A stretch of DNA of 64,000 bases from Actinomadura coerulea (GCF_014208105.1 NZ_JACHMQ010000001.1:6696001-6760000), one strand, 5' to 3'; shown: positions 15,464 through 24,392, counted from the stretch's first letter. Notes: a model not told the origin generated them from the sequence alone. Program-made: numbers and translations.

Positions 15464-16792
15464 GTGGCGGGAAGGCAGACCGGCCGGCATCGTCGTCCGC
15501 CGGGTGAGCAGGCGACCTACCGCGAGGTTTTCGCGGTGGGCGAGTTCCGCGCTCTCTGGCTCGCGCAGGCCCTGTCCTTCGTCGGCGACCAGCTCGCGCA
15601 GGTCGCGCTGGCCGTGCTCGTGTACGACCACACCAGGTCGACGCTGCTCACGGCGCTGATGTACGCGCTGACCTACCTTCCGCCGATCGTGGGCGGCCCG
15701 GTGCTGTCAGGCCTGGCCGACCTGTTCCCCCGCCGGACGGTGATGGTCGTCTGCGACGTCGTACGGGCCGGGCTCGTGGCGGTGATGGCGCTCGTGCCGA
15801 TGCCTGTCGCGGGCCTCGCGGGGCTGGTGTTCCTGACGGTGCTCCTGGGGACGCCGTTCTCCGCCGCCCGCGCCGCGGTCATGCCGGACGTGCTGGAAGG
15901 CGACCGATATGTGGCGGGCTCGGCGATCGCGAGCGTCACCCAGCAGATCACGCAGGTCCTGGGCTTCCTGCTGGGCGGCGCGGCCGTCGCCGTCGTCGGG
16001 ACGTACGAGGCGCTCGGGCTGGACGCGCTGACGTTCGCCGCGTCCGCCGTCGTGCTGATCGGCGGGCTGCGGCGGCGGCCCGCGCAGCGGCGCAGGGAGC
16101 CCCAGTCGCTCGGGCTGTGGCGCGGGACGCGCGACGGCGTGCGGCTGGTGTTCGGCGATCCGGTGCTGCGGTCGCTGGTGCTGTTCGCGTGGCTGTGCGC
16201 CTTCTACGTGATCCCCGAGGGCCTGGCCGTCCCGTACGCGGCGACGTTCGGGGGCGGCGCGGTGACGGCCGGGCTGCTGCTGGCGGCGATGCCGGCGGGG
16301 ATGGTGGTGGGCTCGCTGCTGTTCAGCCGGTTCGTCCGTCCGGCGAGCCGCCTCCACGTCATGGGGTGGATGTCGATGCTGGCGTGCCTGCCGCTGATCG
16401 GCGCGGGCGCGCATCCGCCGCTGTGGTGCGTCGTCGCGCTGTGGGCGCTGTCGGGCGTCGGCGGCGCCTACCAGCTCGCCGCCAACACCGCTTTCGTGGG
16501 GGCGGTGCCCGCGTCGGGACGGGGGCAGGCGTTCGGCCTCGCCCAGTCCGGCATCCTCGCCGGGCAGGGCGTCGGCATCCTCGTCGGCGGCGCCGCGGCC
16601 CAGGTGCTCGGGCCGGAGACGGTGGTGGCGCTCGCCGGCGTCCTCGGCCTGTCGGCCGCCGCGATGCTCACCCTGGGCTGGAACCAGGTCCGCGGCGGCG
16701 TCATCGCCGGGGCGCGCGAGCACGTCGAGCCCGTCGTCGTCACCCCCTCCGCCGGGGGCGGCGACGAGCTGTCCGGCATCCCGGCGTCCTAG
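15464..16792 (+). CDS. Major facilitator superfamily exporter
   Basis: 442 residues from a GTG at 15464. Twelve hydrophobic segments can be traced; the loop between helices 2 and 3 carries GLADLFPRRTVMVVCDVVRA, a variant of MFS motif A, and helix 4-5 has FLTVLLGTPFSAARAAVMPD as in EntS/MefA-like drug:H+ antiporters. A charged central loop (RRRPAQRRREPQSLGLWRG) separates the two six-helix halves. The polar C-terminal tail is about 35 residues. Substrate is unknown; enterobactin-exporter-like or macrolide-efflux-like proteins are the closest recognisable group. The stop overlaps the convergent pspC-like gene by 4 nt. Confidence 0.88.
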   Translation: MAGRQTGRHRRPPGEQATYREVFAVGEFRALWLAQALSFVGDQLAQVALAVLVYDHTRSTLLTALMYALTYLPPIVGGPVLSGLADLFPRRTVMVVCDVVRAGLVAVMALVPMPVAGLAGLVFLTVLLGTPFSAARAAVMPDVLEGDRYVAGSAIASVTQQITQVLGFLLGGAAVAVVGTYEALGLDALTFAASAVVLIGGLRRRPAQRRREPQSLGLWRGTRDGVRLVFGDPVLRSLVLFAWLCAFYVIPEGLAVPYAATFGGGAVTAGLLLAAMPAGMVVGSLLFSRFVRPASRLHVMGWMSMLACLPLIGAGAHPPLWCVVALWALSGVGGAYQLAANTAFVGAVPASGRGQAFGLAQSGILAGQGVGILVGGAAAQVLGPETVVALAGVLGLSAAAMLTLGWNQVRGGVIAGAREHVEPVVVTPSAGGGDELSGIPAS

Positions 16793-17151
16793 GCGTGGGT
16801 GCGGTTCTTGTTCACCGCGTCCTTCGTCTTCTGCACCGCGTCCTGGACGGTCGGCGAGTCACTGGCCTTCTTGAACAGGTCCTCGGCGACCGACTTCGGC
16901 GCGCCCTCCTCGGGGATGAGCAGCCACGCGATCGCGTAGAGCACGACGCCGGCACCGCCGAAGATCGTGAAGATGGCCAGGCCGAGCCGGAGCAGGTTGG
17001 GGTCGACGCCGAGGAACCGTCCGGCGCCGGAGCACACCCCGGCGATCATGCGTCCCTCGCGTGTGCGGCGGAGCTGCTTGCTCGGGGTGGTGCCCGTGGT
17101 CTTGTCCATGTCCATGCCTCGATCATGCCCAGCGAAAGGTAACTCTGACAT
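16789..17151 (-). CDS. PspC-domain protein
   Basis: 120 residues. The PspC signature is present: LRRTREGRMIAGVCSGAGRF, then LGVDPNLLRLGLAIFTIFGG and a single membrane helix ending LYAIAWLLIPEE. The C-terminal 40 residues are charged and probably cytosolic. The ATG at 17151 has AGGG nine bases upstream; an internal ATG at 17115 (MDMDKTTG) is the alternative start. PspC proteins act in envelope-stress sensing, often with a two-component system, but none is adjacent here. Confidence 0.88.
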   Translation of the reverse strand: MSELPFAGHDRGMDMDKTTGTTPSKQLRRTREGRMIAGVCSGAGRFLGVDPNLLRLGLAIFTIFGGAGVVLYAIAWLLIPEEGAPKSVAEDLFKKASDSPTVQDAVQKTKDAVNKNRTHA

Positions 17152-17253
17152 CCGGATTCGCCCTGATTCATCCCTGATCGCACCCCTGCCCGGTCAGGGT
17201 CGGGCCTCCGACGTACCCTCGTCGCGGACGGCCCCGGACGGAGGAGACCCCGC

Positions 17254-18405
17254 ATGGACGTGCTGCGCGTAGACGACCGGCTCACCGGCGAGGAGCGGAT
17301 GGTCCGCGACACCGTGCGCGCCTTCGTGGCGGAGAAGGTGGCGCCGCACCTGGCGGACTGGTTCGAGGACGGGACGTTCCCCGCGCGCGAGCTGGCGCCC
17401 GAGCTGGGCAAGATGGGCCTTCTCGGCATGCACCTGGAGGGCTACGGCTGCGCCGGGACGAGCGCCGTCGCCTACGGCGTGGCGTGCCGGGAGCTGGAGG
17501 CGGCCGACTCGGGGCTGCGAAGCTTCGTGTCCGTCCAGGGGTCCCTGGCGATGGCGGCGATCCACAAGTACGGGTCGGAGGACCAGAAGGACGAGTGGCT
17601 GCCGAGGATGGCCGCGGGCGAGGCGATCGGCTGCTTCGGGCTGACCGAGCCCGACCGCGGCTCCGACCCCGGCGACATGCTCACCCGCGCCACCCGGGAC
17701 GGCGCCGACTGGGTCCTGGACGGCGCCAAGATGTGGATCACGAACGGTTCGATCGCCGACGTAGCGGTGGTGTGGGCGCGCACCGGCGACGGGATCCGCG
17801 GCTTCCTCGTCCCCAAGGGCACCCCGGGGTTCACGACGAGCGACATCCACCGGAAGCTCTCGCTGCGGGCCTCGGTCACCTCCGAGCTGATGCTGGACGG
17901 CGTGCGCCTGCCGGAGTCGGCGATGCTGCCCGGGGTGAAGGGCCTGAAGGGCCCGCTCGGCTGCCTGGCAGAGGCCCGCTACGGGATCCTGTGGGGCGCG
18001 GTCGGGGCCGGGCGCTCCTGCTACGAGGCGGCCGTCGACTACGCCAAGACCCGCGAGCAGTTCGGCAAGCCGATCGGATCGTTCCAGCTCACGCAGGAGA
18101 AGCTCGCCTGGATGGAGGTCGCGCTCGGCCAGGCAGGCCTCGTGGCGCTGCACATCGGGCGGCTGAAGGACGAGGGGAACGTGACGCCGCAGCAGGTCTC
18201 GTTCGGCAAGCTCGCGAACGTCCGCGCCGCGCTGGACGTCGCCCGCGAGGCCCGGACCGTCCTCGGCGCCAACGGGATCACGCTCGAATACCCGGTCATC
18301 CGGCACATGAACAACCTGGAGAGCGTCCTCACCTACGAGGGCACCCAGGAGGTTCACCTGCTGACCCTGGGGAAGGCCGTCACCGGGCTGGACGCCTTCC
18401 GTTAA
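17254..18405 (+). CDS. Acyl-CoA dehydrogenase, glutaryl-CoA dehydrogenase-like
   Basis: 383 residues, full length for the family, with a GGAGGAGA ribosome site. FAD-binding motif GCFGLTEPDRGSDPGDM and WITNGSIADVAVVWAR are characteristic of the glutaryl-CoA dehydrogenase branch; the catalytic glutamate lies in LTYEGTQEVH. The R residues of KTREQFGKPIGSFQLTQEKL bind CoA. Glutaryl-CoA dehydrogenase oxidises and decarboxylates glutaryl-CoA to crotonyl-CoA in lysine and tryptophan breakdown. No other genes of that path are adjacent, so the exact substrate should be taken as likely, not certain. It probably forms its own transcription unit; asd follows 97 nt later. Confidence 0.88.
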   Translation: MDVLRVDDRLTGEERMVRDTVRAFVAEKVAPHLADWFEDGTFPARELAPELGKMGLLGMHLEGYGCAGTSAVAYGVACRELEAADSGLRSFVSVQGSLAMAAIHKYGSEDQKDEWLPRMAAGEAIGCFGLTEPDRGSDPGDMLTRATRDGADWVLDGAKMWITNGSIADVAVVWARTGDGIRGFLVPKGTPGFTTSDIHRKLSLRASVTSELMLDGVRLPESAMLPGVKGLKGPLGCLAEARYGILWGAVGAGRSCYEAAVDYAKTREQFGKPIGSFQLTQEKLAWMEVALGQAGLVALHIGRLKDEGNVTPQQVSFGKLANVRAALDVAREARTVLGANGITLEYPVIRHMNNLESVLTYEGTQEVHLLTLGKAVTGLDAFR

Positions 18406-18502
18406 GCATCGCTCGACCCCTCCGCGTAGGGTTAATCACTGGACGTCCTGTATGCGACCTGGGCAGACTCGCCCGGTCAAGCGATCTACACGAGGGAGCG
18501 GC

Positions 18503-19525
18503 ATGAGAGTCGGCATCGTCGGGGCCACCGGACAGGTCGGGGCCAAGATGCTCGAGATCCTGGCCGAACGAGGATTTCCGGTCGACGAGCTGCGGCTCTT
18601 CGCCTCGGCGCGCTCCGCGGGCCGCAGGCTCCCGTGGAACGGCACCGAGGTCACCGTCGAGGACGCGGCGGCCGCCGACTACACCGGACTCGACATCGTG
18701 CTGTTCTCCGCGGGCAAGGCCACGTCCAAGGAGCTGGCGCCGAAGGTCGCCGCCGCCGGGGCCGTCGTGATCGACAACTCCTCGGGCTGGCGGATGGACC
18801 CGGACGTCCCGCTGGTCGTCGCGGAGGTCAACCCGCACGCCGCGACGCGGCGCCCCAAGGGCATCATCGCCAACCCGAACTGCACCACGATGGCCGCGAT
18901 GCCGGTGCTGCGCCCCCTGCACGCCGAGGCCGGGCTGACCGCCCTCGTCGTCTCGACCTACCAGGCCGTCTCCGGCAGCGGCCTCTCCGGCGTCGCCGAG
19001 CTGCACGACCAGGCGGCCAAGACCGTCCAGACCGCCGACCGGCTGACCCACTCCGGGACGGCCGTGGAGTTCCCCGAGCCGTCGGTCTACGTGCGCCCGA
19101 TCGCGTTCAACGTGCTCCCGATGGCGGGCTCGATCGTCGACGACGGCCTCGCCGAGACCGACGAGGAGCAGAAGCTCCGCAACGAGAGCCGCAAGATCCT
19201 TGAGCTTCCGGACCTGAAGGTGTCGGGCACCTGCGTGCGCGTCCCCGTCTTCACCGGCCACTCCCTCCAGGTCAACGCCCGCTTCGAGCGCCCGCTCAGC
19301 CCCGAGCGCGCGAGCGAGCTGCTGGCGGGCGCGCCCGGCGTCGTCCTCTCGGACGTCCCGACGCCGCTCCAGGCCGCCGGCCAGGACCCCACCTACGTGG
19401 GCCGCATCCGACGCGACGAGACCGTCGAGAACGGCCTCGCCCTGTTCTGCTCCGGCGACAACCTCCGCAAGGGCGCGGCCCTCAACACCGTCCAGATCGC
19501 CGAACTGGTCGCCGCCGAGAACTAA
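18503..19525 (+). CDS. asd: Aspartate-semialdehyde dehydrogenase
   Basis: 340 residues from the ATG at 18503, preceded by GAGGGAG. It reduces aspartyl-4-phosphate to aspartate-4-semialdehyde with NADPH, on the path to lysine, methionine, threonine and diaminopimelate. The Rossmann motif GIVGATGQVG is at residues 4-13, the catalytic cysteine in NPNCTTMAAMPVL, and the catalytic histidine in FTGHSLQVNARF. The usual partner, aspartokinase, is not immediately upstream. The gene ends overlapping the convergent DUF2277 gene by 4 nt. Confidence 0.96.
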   Translation: MRVGIVGATGQVGAKMLEILAERGFPVDELRLFASARSAGRRLPWNGTEVTVEDAAAADYTGLDIVLFSAGKATSKELAPKVAAAGAVVIDNSSGWRMDPDVPLVVAEVNPHAATRRPKGIIANPNCTTMAAMPVLRPLHAEAGLTALVVSTYQAVSGSGLSGVAELHDQAAKTVQTADRLTHSGTAVEFPEPSVYVRPIAFNVLPMAGSIVDDGLAETDEEQKLRNESRKILELPDLKVSGTCVRVPVFTGHSLQVNARFERPLSPERASELLAGAPGVVLSDVPTPLQAAGQDPTYVGRIRRDETVENGLALFCSGDNLRKGAALNTVQIAELVAAEN

Positions 19526-19734
19526 CGGCGCCCCCGCACCTCCAGGGTTTCGAGAAGGGCGGCGGTGCTCCGCGCGATCTCCTCCACGGCCCGGTCGAAC
19601 GCCTCCGCGTTATGCGAGGCGGGCGCCCGGAACCCGGAGATCTTCCGCACATACTGGAGCGCCGCCGCCCGCACGTCCTCATCGGTGACGTCGTCGGAGT
19701 ACGGCGGACGAAGCGTTTTAATACTGCGGCACAT
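19522..19734 (-). CDS. DUF2277 family small protein
   Basis: 70 residues starting MCRSIKTLRPP, the invariant opening of DUF2277, followed by VTDEDVRAAALQYVRKISGF and a helical C-terminal half. The ATG at 19734 is taken because the family starts exactly here. No function is known; the conserved Cys2 is intact. It is convergent with asd (4-nt overlap), and no gene precedes it in its own direction for about 400 nt. Confidence 0.9.
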   Translation of the reverse strand: MCRSIKTLRPPYSDDVTDEDVRAAALQYVRKISGFRAPASHNAEAFDRAVEEIARSTAALLETLEVRGRR

Positions 19735-19961
19735 GCCTCTAGCATTGCACTCCTCCTTCGGGCCTGGCGGCCCTCCATCGTCGTGCAATGCGGGCGATCG
19801 CTGGCATCGCCCCGTCTCGCCTTGGCGGCTCGCTGCGCGATCAGGTTCTCGCTTCGCTCGAACCTGCCTTCGGACGCGATCGCAACCATTGAGGTTGTCG
19901 CGTGGTTGGTGTGACGGCTGGGGCCACTGGTGATGGTGATGCGGCTTCGAGTGTCGACAAA

Positions 19962-19996
19962 AACCGCCTCCCCCGGCAGGGCCGGGGGAGGCGGTT
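19962..19996 (-). terminator. Rho-independent terminator after the M28 peptidase gene
   Basis: A perfect 16-bp stem (AACCGCCTCCCCCGGC / GCCGGGGGAGGCGGTT) with a 3-nt loop. On the minus strand the stem is followed directly by TTTTTG, a proper U-tract. It lies about 150 nt downstream of the M28 stop. Confidence 0.85.
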
Positions 19997-20063
19997 CGGG
20001 CGGGGGGCGGGCCCCGTCTTCCTTGGGTCGGGTTGTTCACGAGTGGATCCCGGCGGGTGGGGT

Positions 20064-20134
20064 GGTGTCAACGAATCCATCCGCCACTGGATTTTCAACC
20101 GTGTGAACGGGGCCGTGGAAAACTCTGAAACCGG
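20064..20134. repeat. Dispersed palindromic element, copy 1
   Basis: Core GGTGTCAA..AATCCAT, then CTGGATTTTCAA, and CTCTGAAACC further on, shared with copy 2 at 24305-24364. AATCCA and TGGATT form a short inverted repeat. It lies 15-85 nt past the M28 stop codon. Function unknown; see the findings. Confidence 0.6.
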
Positions 20135-20148
20135 CCCCCGGCCAGCGG

Positions 20149-21669
20149 CTACTTGGTGATCTTGATGTTGTCGAGGGCGGCCTCGATGAGGCTGCCGGTT
20201 CCGGTGTCGGCGGCTTCGGCGACGATGCGGACGGTCTGGCCGGCGTAGGCGGAGACGTCCGCGGTCTGCGTCTGCCAGGAGCCGGCGCGGTTGGAGGCCG
20301 CGCCCGCCCGGTCGAGGACGGTCGTGGAGCCGTTCGGCCCGACGACCCGGACCCGCAGGTAGTCGTCGACGGAGCTGTTGTTCAGGTGGGCGAGGTTCCA
20401 GGAGAACGACAGGGTCTTCGAGCCGGCCGGCAGCGCGATCGCGGGCGACTGGACGCTGCTGACGCCGCCGTCGAGGTCGTAGGTCCCGGCGTCGGTTCCG
20501 GCGGCCGCGCCCGTCACGAGGGCGCCGCTGCCGCCCCCGGCGGCGAGCTGCAGGTTGGTGCCGGAGTAGCTGGTCGGCTGCGGGGTGCCGCGCTCCCAGC
20601 GGCCCGCGGTGGCGGTGTCGGTGCCATTCGGGTTCACGGTCCAGCCGGTGCCCGATTCGAGGTCGTCGGTGAAGACGGTGTCGCCGGGCGGTTCCGTGGT
20701 GCCGCCGTCGCCGCCGAGCGTCCAGACGGCGTGGGCGATGGCGTCGGCGTTGCGGTCGAGCGCGGTGTCGTCGATGTTGGACGTGGTGTCGCAGGACGAG
20801 TGGTAGCAGCGGTCGAACGCGACGCCGGCCTGGCCGCCCCACAGCTGCGCCTGCTGGGTCGTCTTGCGGCCCTCGGCGCCGGTGAACAGGCCACCGGCGG
20901 CGATCCCGTACCGGATGAACGGCCCGTAGTCGGAGCGGCCGTCGAACGCGGTGTCCTGGACGGGCACGTTGATCGACTGGAAGTGGGCGCGCAGCGTCTG
21001 CTCGATCTCGGCGGATCCGGCGGGGCCGCCGCTGCCGCTGGAGCCGTCGCCGTCGTAGGCGAAGTAGCCGGGGTTCGGGGAGCCGACCATGTCGAAGTTC
21101 AGATAGCTCTTGATCTTCGACCGCTCGGTGGAGGCGAGGTTGTTGACGTAGTTGGTCGAGCCGACGAGGCCGAGCTCCTCGGCGCCCCACCAGCCGAACC
21201 GCAGGTGCCGCTTGGGCGCGTACTTCTCGCGGGCGATGGTGAGGGCGATCTCCAGGTTCGCGGCGGAGCCGGAGCCGTTGTCGTTGATGCCGGGCCCGGC
21301 CGTGACGCTGTCGAGGTGCGCGCCGGTCATCAGGACGTTGTTCGTGTCGCCGCCCGGCCAGTCGGCGATGAGGTTGTAGCCGGTGGAGCCGTTGTAGGTG
21401 AACGACTGGACGCTGGTCTGGTAGCCGGCGGCGTCCAGCTTGCCCTTCACGTAGTCGATCGAGGCGCGGAAGCCGGGGCGGCCGTGGGCGCGGTTGCCGC
21501 CGTTGGCGGTGGCGATGCTCTGCAGCTGGGACAGGTGCGCCTTGACGTTGGCGAGCGAGATGTCGGGGGCGGCCAGCGCGGCGGGGGCGGCCGACGCGCC
21601 GGACGGGGCGAGCAGGGCCGACGCCGCCAGCGCCGCCGCGCCCAAGGTCGCGATCATGCGCGATCTCAT
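20149..21669 (-). CDS. Secreted M28-family aminopeptidase with C-terminal beta domain
   Basis: 506 residues. A signal peptide occupies residues 1-28 (MRSRMIATLGAAALAASALL, then ASA/A). The M28 zinc site is complete and resembles Streptomyces griseus aminopeptidase: TGAHLDSV, GINDNGSGSA, WGAEELGLVGS with the catalytic Glu, NFDMVGS, and the last histidine in CYHSSCD. After residue 345 a Gly/Thr linker leads to a 150-residue jelly-roll-like beta domain (DDLESGTGW... DNIKITK). This is almost the same as the C-terminal domain of the M4 peptidase upstream and probably serves substrate or wall attachment. It removes N-terminal residues from extracellular peptides. It is 72 nt downstream of the M4 gene on the same strand. 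Confidence 0.94.
   Translation of the reverse strand: MRSRMIATLGAAALAASALLAPSGASAAPAALAAPDISLANVKAHLSQLQSIATANGGNRAHGRPGFRASIDYVKGKLDAAGYQTSVQSFTYNGSTGYNLIADWPGGDTNNVLMTGAHLDSVTAGPGINDNGSGSAANLEIALTIAREKYAPKRHLRFGWWGAEELGLVGSTNYVNNLASTERSKIKSYLNFDMVGSPNPGYFAYDGDGSSGSGGPAGSAEIEQTLRAHFQSINVPVQDTAFDGRSDYGPFIRYGIAAGGLFTGAEGRKTTQQAQLWGGQAGVAFDRCYHSSCDTTSNIDDTALDRNADAIAHAVWTLGGDGGTTEPPGDTVFTDDLESGTGWTVNPNGTDTATAGRWERGTPQPTSYSGTNLQLAAGGGSGALVTGAAAGTDAGTYDLDGGVSSVQSPAIALPAGSKTLSFSWNLAHLNNSSVDDYLRVRVVGPNGSTTVLDRAGAASNRAGSWQTQTADVSAYAGQTVRIVAEAADTGTGSLIEAALDNIKITK
20447..20619 (-). repeat. Near-identical 173-bp segment shared with the M4 gene (copy in M28 gene)
   Basis: Matches 22043-22215 at a constant offset of 1596 nt with a single mismatch (C for G at 20537). 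It encodes the central part of the C-terminal domain. Flanking codons of the same domain differ much more between the genes, which suggests recent gene conversion. Confidence 0.85.
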
Positions 21670-21741
21670 GCGTTCCTCCAGGTAGGGGCGCGGCCCGTGA
21701 CGGGGGAGCGGGCCCCGTCACGGGCCGCGGGCGGGGGGCGG

Positions 21742-24150
21742 TCAGGCCTTGGTGATGGAGACGTTGTCGATGCCGGCCTCGACGAGGCTGCCGGTGCCGT
21801 TGTCCGCCGCCTCGACGAGGATGCGGACGGACTGGCCGGCGTAGGCGGACAGGTCGTACGTGGCCGTCTGCCACGCCCCGACCTTGTTGGCCGCGGCGCC
21901 GCTCTGGTTCAGCACGGTGCTCGACCCGTTCGCGCCGACGACGCGGACGCGCAGGTAGTCGTCGGTCGAGCTGTTGTTGAGGTAGGCGAGGTTCCAGGAG
22001 AACTTCAGCGACAGCGTGCCGCTCGGCAGGCTGATCGCCGGGGACTGGACGCTGCTGACGCCGCCGTCGAGGTCGTAGGTCCCGGCGTCGGTTCCGGCGG
22101 CCGCGCCCGTCACGAGGGCGCCGCTGCCGCCCGCGGCGGCGAGCTGCAGGTTGGTGCCGGAGTAGCTGGTCGGCTGCGGGGTGCCGCGCTCCCAGCGGCC
22201 CGCGGTGGCGGTGTCACTGCCGTTCGGGTTGGTCGTCCAGCCCGTCCCCGACTCGAAGTCGTCGGAGTAGACGGAGCCGGGCTGGCCCTGCCCGACGGTC
22301 AGCGTGTAGGTGGCCGTGCGGTCGACGGACGCGCCGTCGGCGAGGACGGTCAGCCTGTAGGTGCCGTCGGCGGTCCCGGCCGGGACGGTGACGGTCATCG
22401 TGGACGACTGGCCCGAGGTGATCGTGGACGGGGAGAACGTCGCGGTCGGGCCGGACGGGCTGCTCGTCGCCGACAGCGAGATCTGCTGGGCGCTGCCGCC
22501 CGTGGTCTGGGTGCCGACCGCGGAGGTCGCGGTCCCGCCCGCCTGGGCGCTGCCCGAGCCGGGGCTCAGCGTGATCGAGAAGTCGTTCTGCTGGGTGCCG
22601 CAGGACGCCTCGCCGCTCTGCGCGGGGACGTTGACCGCGCTCCACGCCGCCTTCACCGCGTTGCACTCGGTGGCCGAGCCGGGGAACAGCTGCAGCGCCG
22701 CGTTGACCGTCTCGACGCGGGCTCGGGCGTGGCTCCAGCTCGTCACCTTGCGGTTCAGGCCGCCCATGAAGATCTGGCCGGCCTTCTGGATGCCGATGCC
22801 GGTGACGGTGGAGCTGTTGCAGGTCGGGCTGGTGGGGTTGCCGTTGCTCGGGTTCGAGCCCTCGGCCAGCAGGTAGAACCAGTGGTTCTGCGGGCCGGCC
22901 GCCGCGTGCACCTCGGTGCTCGGGATCGAGGACGAGTAGCAGTTCGGGTCGCCCAGCGCGGACGGGTTGTACATGTTGCGGATCGGGCCCTGGCCGACCA
23001 GGTCGACCTCCTCGCCGACCAGGTAGTCCGGCGGGTCGTAGGTGGAGGGCTCGTTCATGTAGTGCTCGGTCAGCGTGCCGAAGATGTCGCCTGCCGACTC
23101 GTTCATGCCCCCCTTCTCGTTGCCGTTGCCGCCGCTGTCGCCGCCGGGCGTGGTGGTGAAGACGGCGTGGCCGTTCTCGTGGCCGACGACGTCGACGGAG
23201 GTGGCCTGCTTGGTGCCGGCCTGGTTGTGGCCGAAGTTGGTGTAGCTGCCGTTCCAGTAGGCGTTGACGTCGCTCAGGCCGACGCGGAGCGGGAAGCCGC
23301 CGCCGCTGCCGTTGATGCCGTTGCGGCCGAGCCAGGAGCCCAGCATGTCCCATTCCTTCTGGACCGCGTAGAGGGCGTCGACGCAGGCGGTCTCCAGGTC
23401 TGTGCCGCTTCCGCTGCCCCAGGCGCTGTCGGTGCCGGTGTAGGCGGAGCCGTTCTGGCCGCCGCACCGGATGCCGGAGCGCTGCGGGTCGGTCATGGAC
23501 GTGGCGGCGGTGCTGAGGTCCACGGTGCCGTGGTAGTAGCTGCGGTCGTCGGCCGCGTCCCGGACCTCGTCATAGGTCTTGACGACCTTGCCGGTCCTGG
23601 CGTCGACGAAAACGTGCAGCTTCGTCGGGGCCTTCTTCTGGGTGCCGCTCACGACGGTCTCGTAGACGAGGCGTCCGGAGCCTTCGGCGAGCACCGTCAG
23701 GCGGGGCGTGGACGCGGTCTCGACCTTGGACACGCGGGCGCGCGAGGTCTCGGCGGCCTGCGCCGCGCCGATCGACGCCTTGGTCGAGACGTCGAGGGTG
23801 CGGGTCTGGTCGACGGAGGTGCTCAGCACGCCGCCGCTCGCGTTGGTGGTGACGACGAAGTCGCCGCCGTAGACGGGCAGGCCGTCGTAGGTGCGCTCGT
23901 AGGCCACGTACTGGAGGCCGCGCAGGCCCGAGGTGACCCCGCGCCGGACGATCTTGTCCTTGGGGGCCTTCTTGAACGCGGCGGGCTTCGCCGCGACCAG
24001 GCGGTCGGCCGAGGCGGCGGCGACGGTGCGGGGGTCCGGCTTGGCCGGAGCCGCGGGGGTGCGGGGTGTCGCACCTGAGGCGGGCGAGGACATCGCCACG
24101 GCGAGGCCGACGGACAACGCCGCCGCCCCGATCGCGGTCTGGTGTCTCAC
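21742..24150 (-). CDS. Secreted M4-family (thermolysin-like) metallopeptidase
   Basis: 802 residues from a GTG at 24150 with GGAAGGAG seven bases upstream; the in-frame ATG further upstream has no such site. A signal peptide covers about 28 residues, then an FTP/PepSY-type propeptide runs to about 200. The catalytic domain has HENGH (about 324-328), the third zinc ligand Glu351 in NESAGDIFG, and the catalytic histidine in HAAAGPQNHWF. A thermolysin C-terminal helical domain, an Ig-like Ser/Thr-rich domain (ITLSPGSGSAQAGG...) and the same C-terminal beta domain as the M28 enzyme follow. It is an extracellular endopeptidase that would feed peptides to the M28 aminopeptidase encoded next. Confidence 0.95.
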   Translation of the reverse strand: MRHQTAIGAAALSVGLAVAMSSPASGATPRTPAAPAKPDPRTVAAASADRLVAAKPAAFKKAPKDKIVRRGVTSGLRGLQYVAYERTYDGLPVYGGDFVVTTNASGGVLSTSVDQTRTLDVSTKASIGAAQAAETSRARVSKVETASTPRLTVLAEGSGRLVYETVVSGTQKKAPTKLHVFVDARTGKVVKTYDEVRDAADDRSYYHGTVDLSTAATSMTDPQRSGIRCGGQNGSAYTGTDSAWGSGSGTDLETACVDALYAVQKEWDMLGSWLGRNGINGSGGGFPLRVGLSDVNAYWNGSYTNFGHNQAGTKQATSVDVVGHENGHAVFTTTPGGDSGGNGNEKGGMNESAGDIFGTLTEHYMNEPSTYDPPDYLVGEEVDLVGQGPIRNMYNPSALGDPNCYSSSIPSTEVHAAAGPQNHWFYLLAEGSNPSNGNPTSPTCNSSTVTGIGIQKAGQIFMGGLNRKVTSWSHARARVETVNAALQLFPGSATECNAVKAAWSAVNVPAQSGEASCGTQQNDFSITLSPGSGSAQAGGTATSAVGTQTTGGSAQQISLSATSSPSGPTATFSPSTITSGQSSTMTVTVPAGTADGTYRLTVLADGASVDRTATYTLTVGQGQPGSVYSDDFESGTGWTTNPNGSDTATAGRWERGTPQPTSYSGTNLQLAAAGGSGALVTGAAAGTDAGTYDLDGGVSSVQSPAISLPSGTLSLKFSWNLAYLNNSSTDDYLRVRVVGANGSSTVLNQSGAAANKVGAWQTATYDLSAYAGQSVRILVEAADNGTGSLVEAGIDNVSITKA
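22043..22215 (-). repeat. Near-identical 173-bp segment shared with the M28 gene (copy in M4 gene)
   Basis: Counterpart of 20447-20619, differing at one base. The identity includes third codon positions, so it reflects shared DNA history and not only protein constraint. Confidence 0.85.
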
Positions 24151-24304
24151 GGGGGTGCTCCTTCCACGTGCCGGGCGGGCGGAGGGGGTGGGCACGCGGA
24201 GGCCCTGGTAAGAGCGATCCGTGAACCGCCGCCCGCCCGGCGGGGGGGTTGGATGGGGGACTCATCCGGATGAGCTGACCCGAAGTGCACCCTGGTTCGA
24301 GAAA

Positions 24305-24364
24305 GGTGTCAATAAATCCATTTGGTTCTGGATTTTCAATTCTGACGGGCGTCTCTCTGAAACC
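24305..24364. repeat. Dispersed palindromic element, copy 2
   Basis: GGTGTCAATAAATCCATTTG, then CTGGATTTTCAA and CTCTGAAACC. AAATCCA and TGGATTT form a perfect 7-bp inverted repeat separated by 7 nt. It lies 155-215 nt upstream of the M4 start, in an AT-rich patch, and shares its core with copy 1 beyond the 3' end of the M28 gene. Confidence 0.6.
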
Positions 24365-24392
24365 AATGGAATTCCGTGGCGGAGCAGCGCGA

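Larger units (their letters stand above)
19735..20148. other. Gap between DUF2277 and the M28 peptidase gene
   Basis: No supportable gene. It contains a strong minus-strand terminator (19962-19996) and copy 1 of a dispersed palindromic element (20064-20134). The part 19740-19960 should carry the DUF2277 promoter; nothing else is recognised. Confidence 0.6.

Noticed and set aside
20386..24078. 1230-codon plus-strand frame across both peptidase genes
   Set aside because: It spans two unrelated genes and the gap between them on the opposite strand; it has no motif and arises from GC-rich composition.
20064..24364. Paired element as insertion-sequence terminal repeats
   Set aside because: The two copies have the same orientation, no transposase lies between them and no target-site duplication is visible; kept as an unexplained dispersed element.
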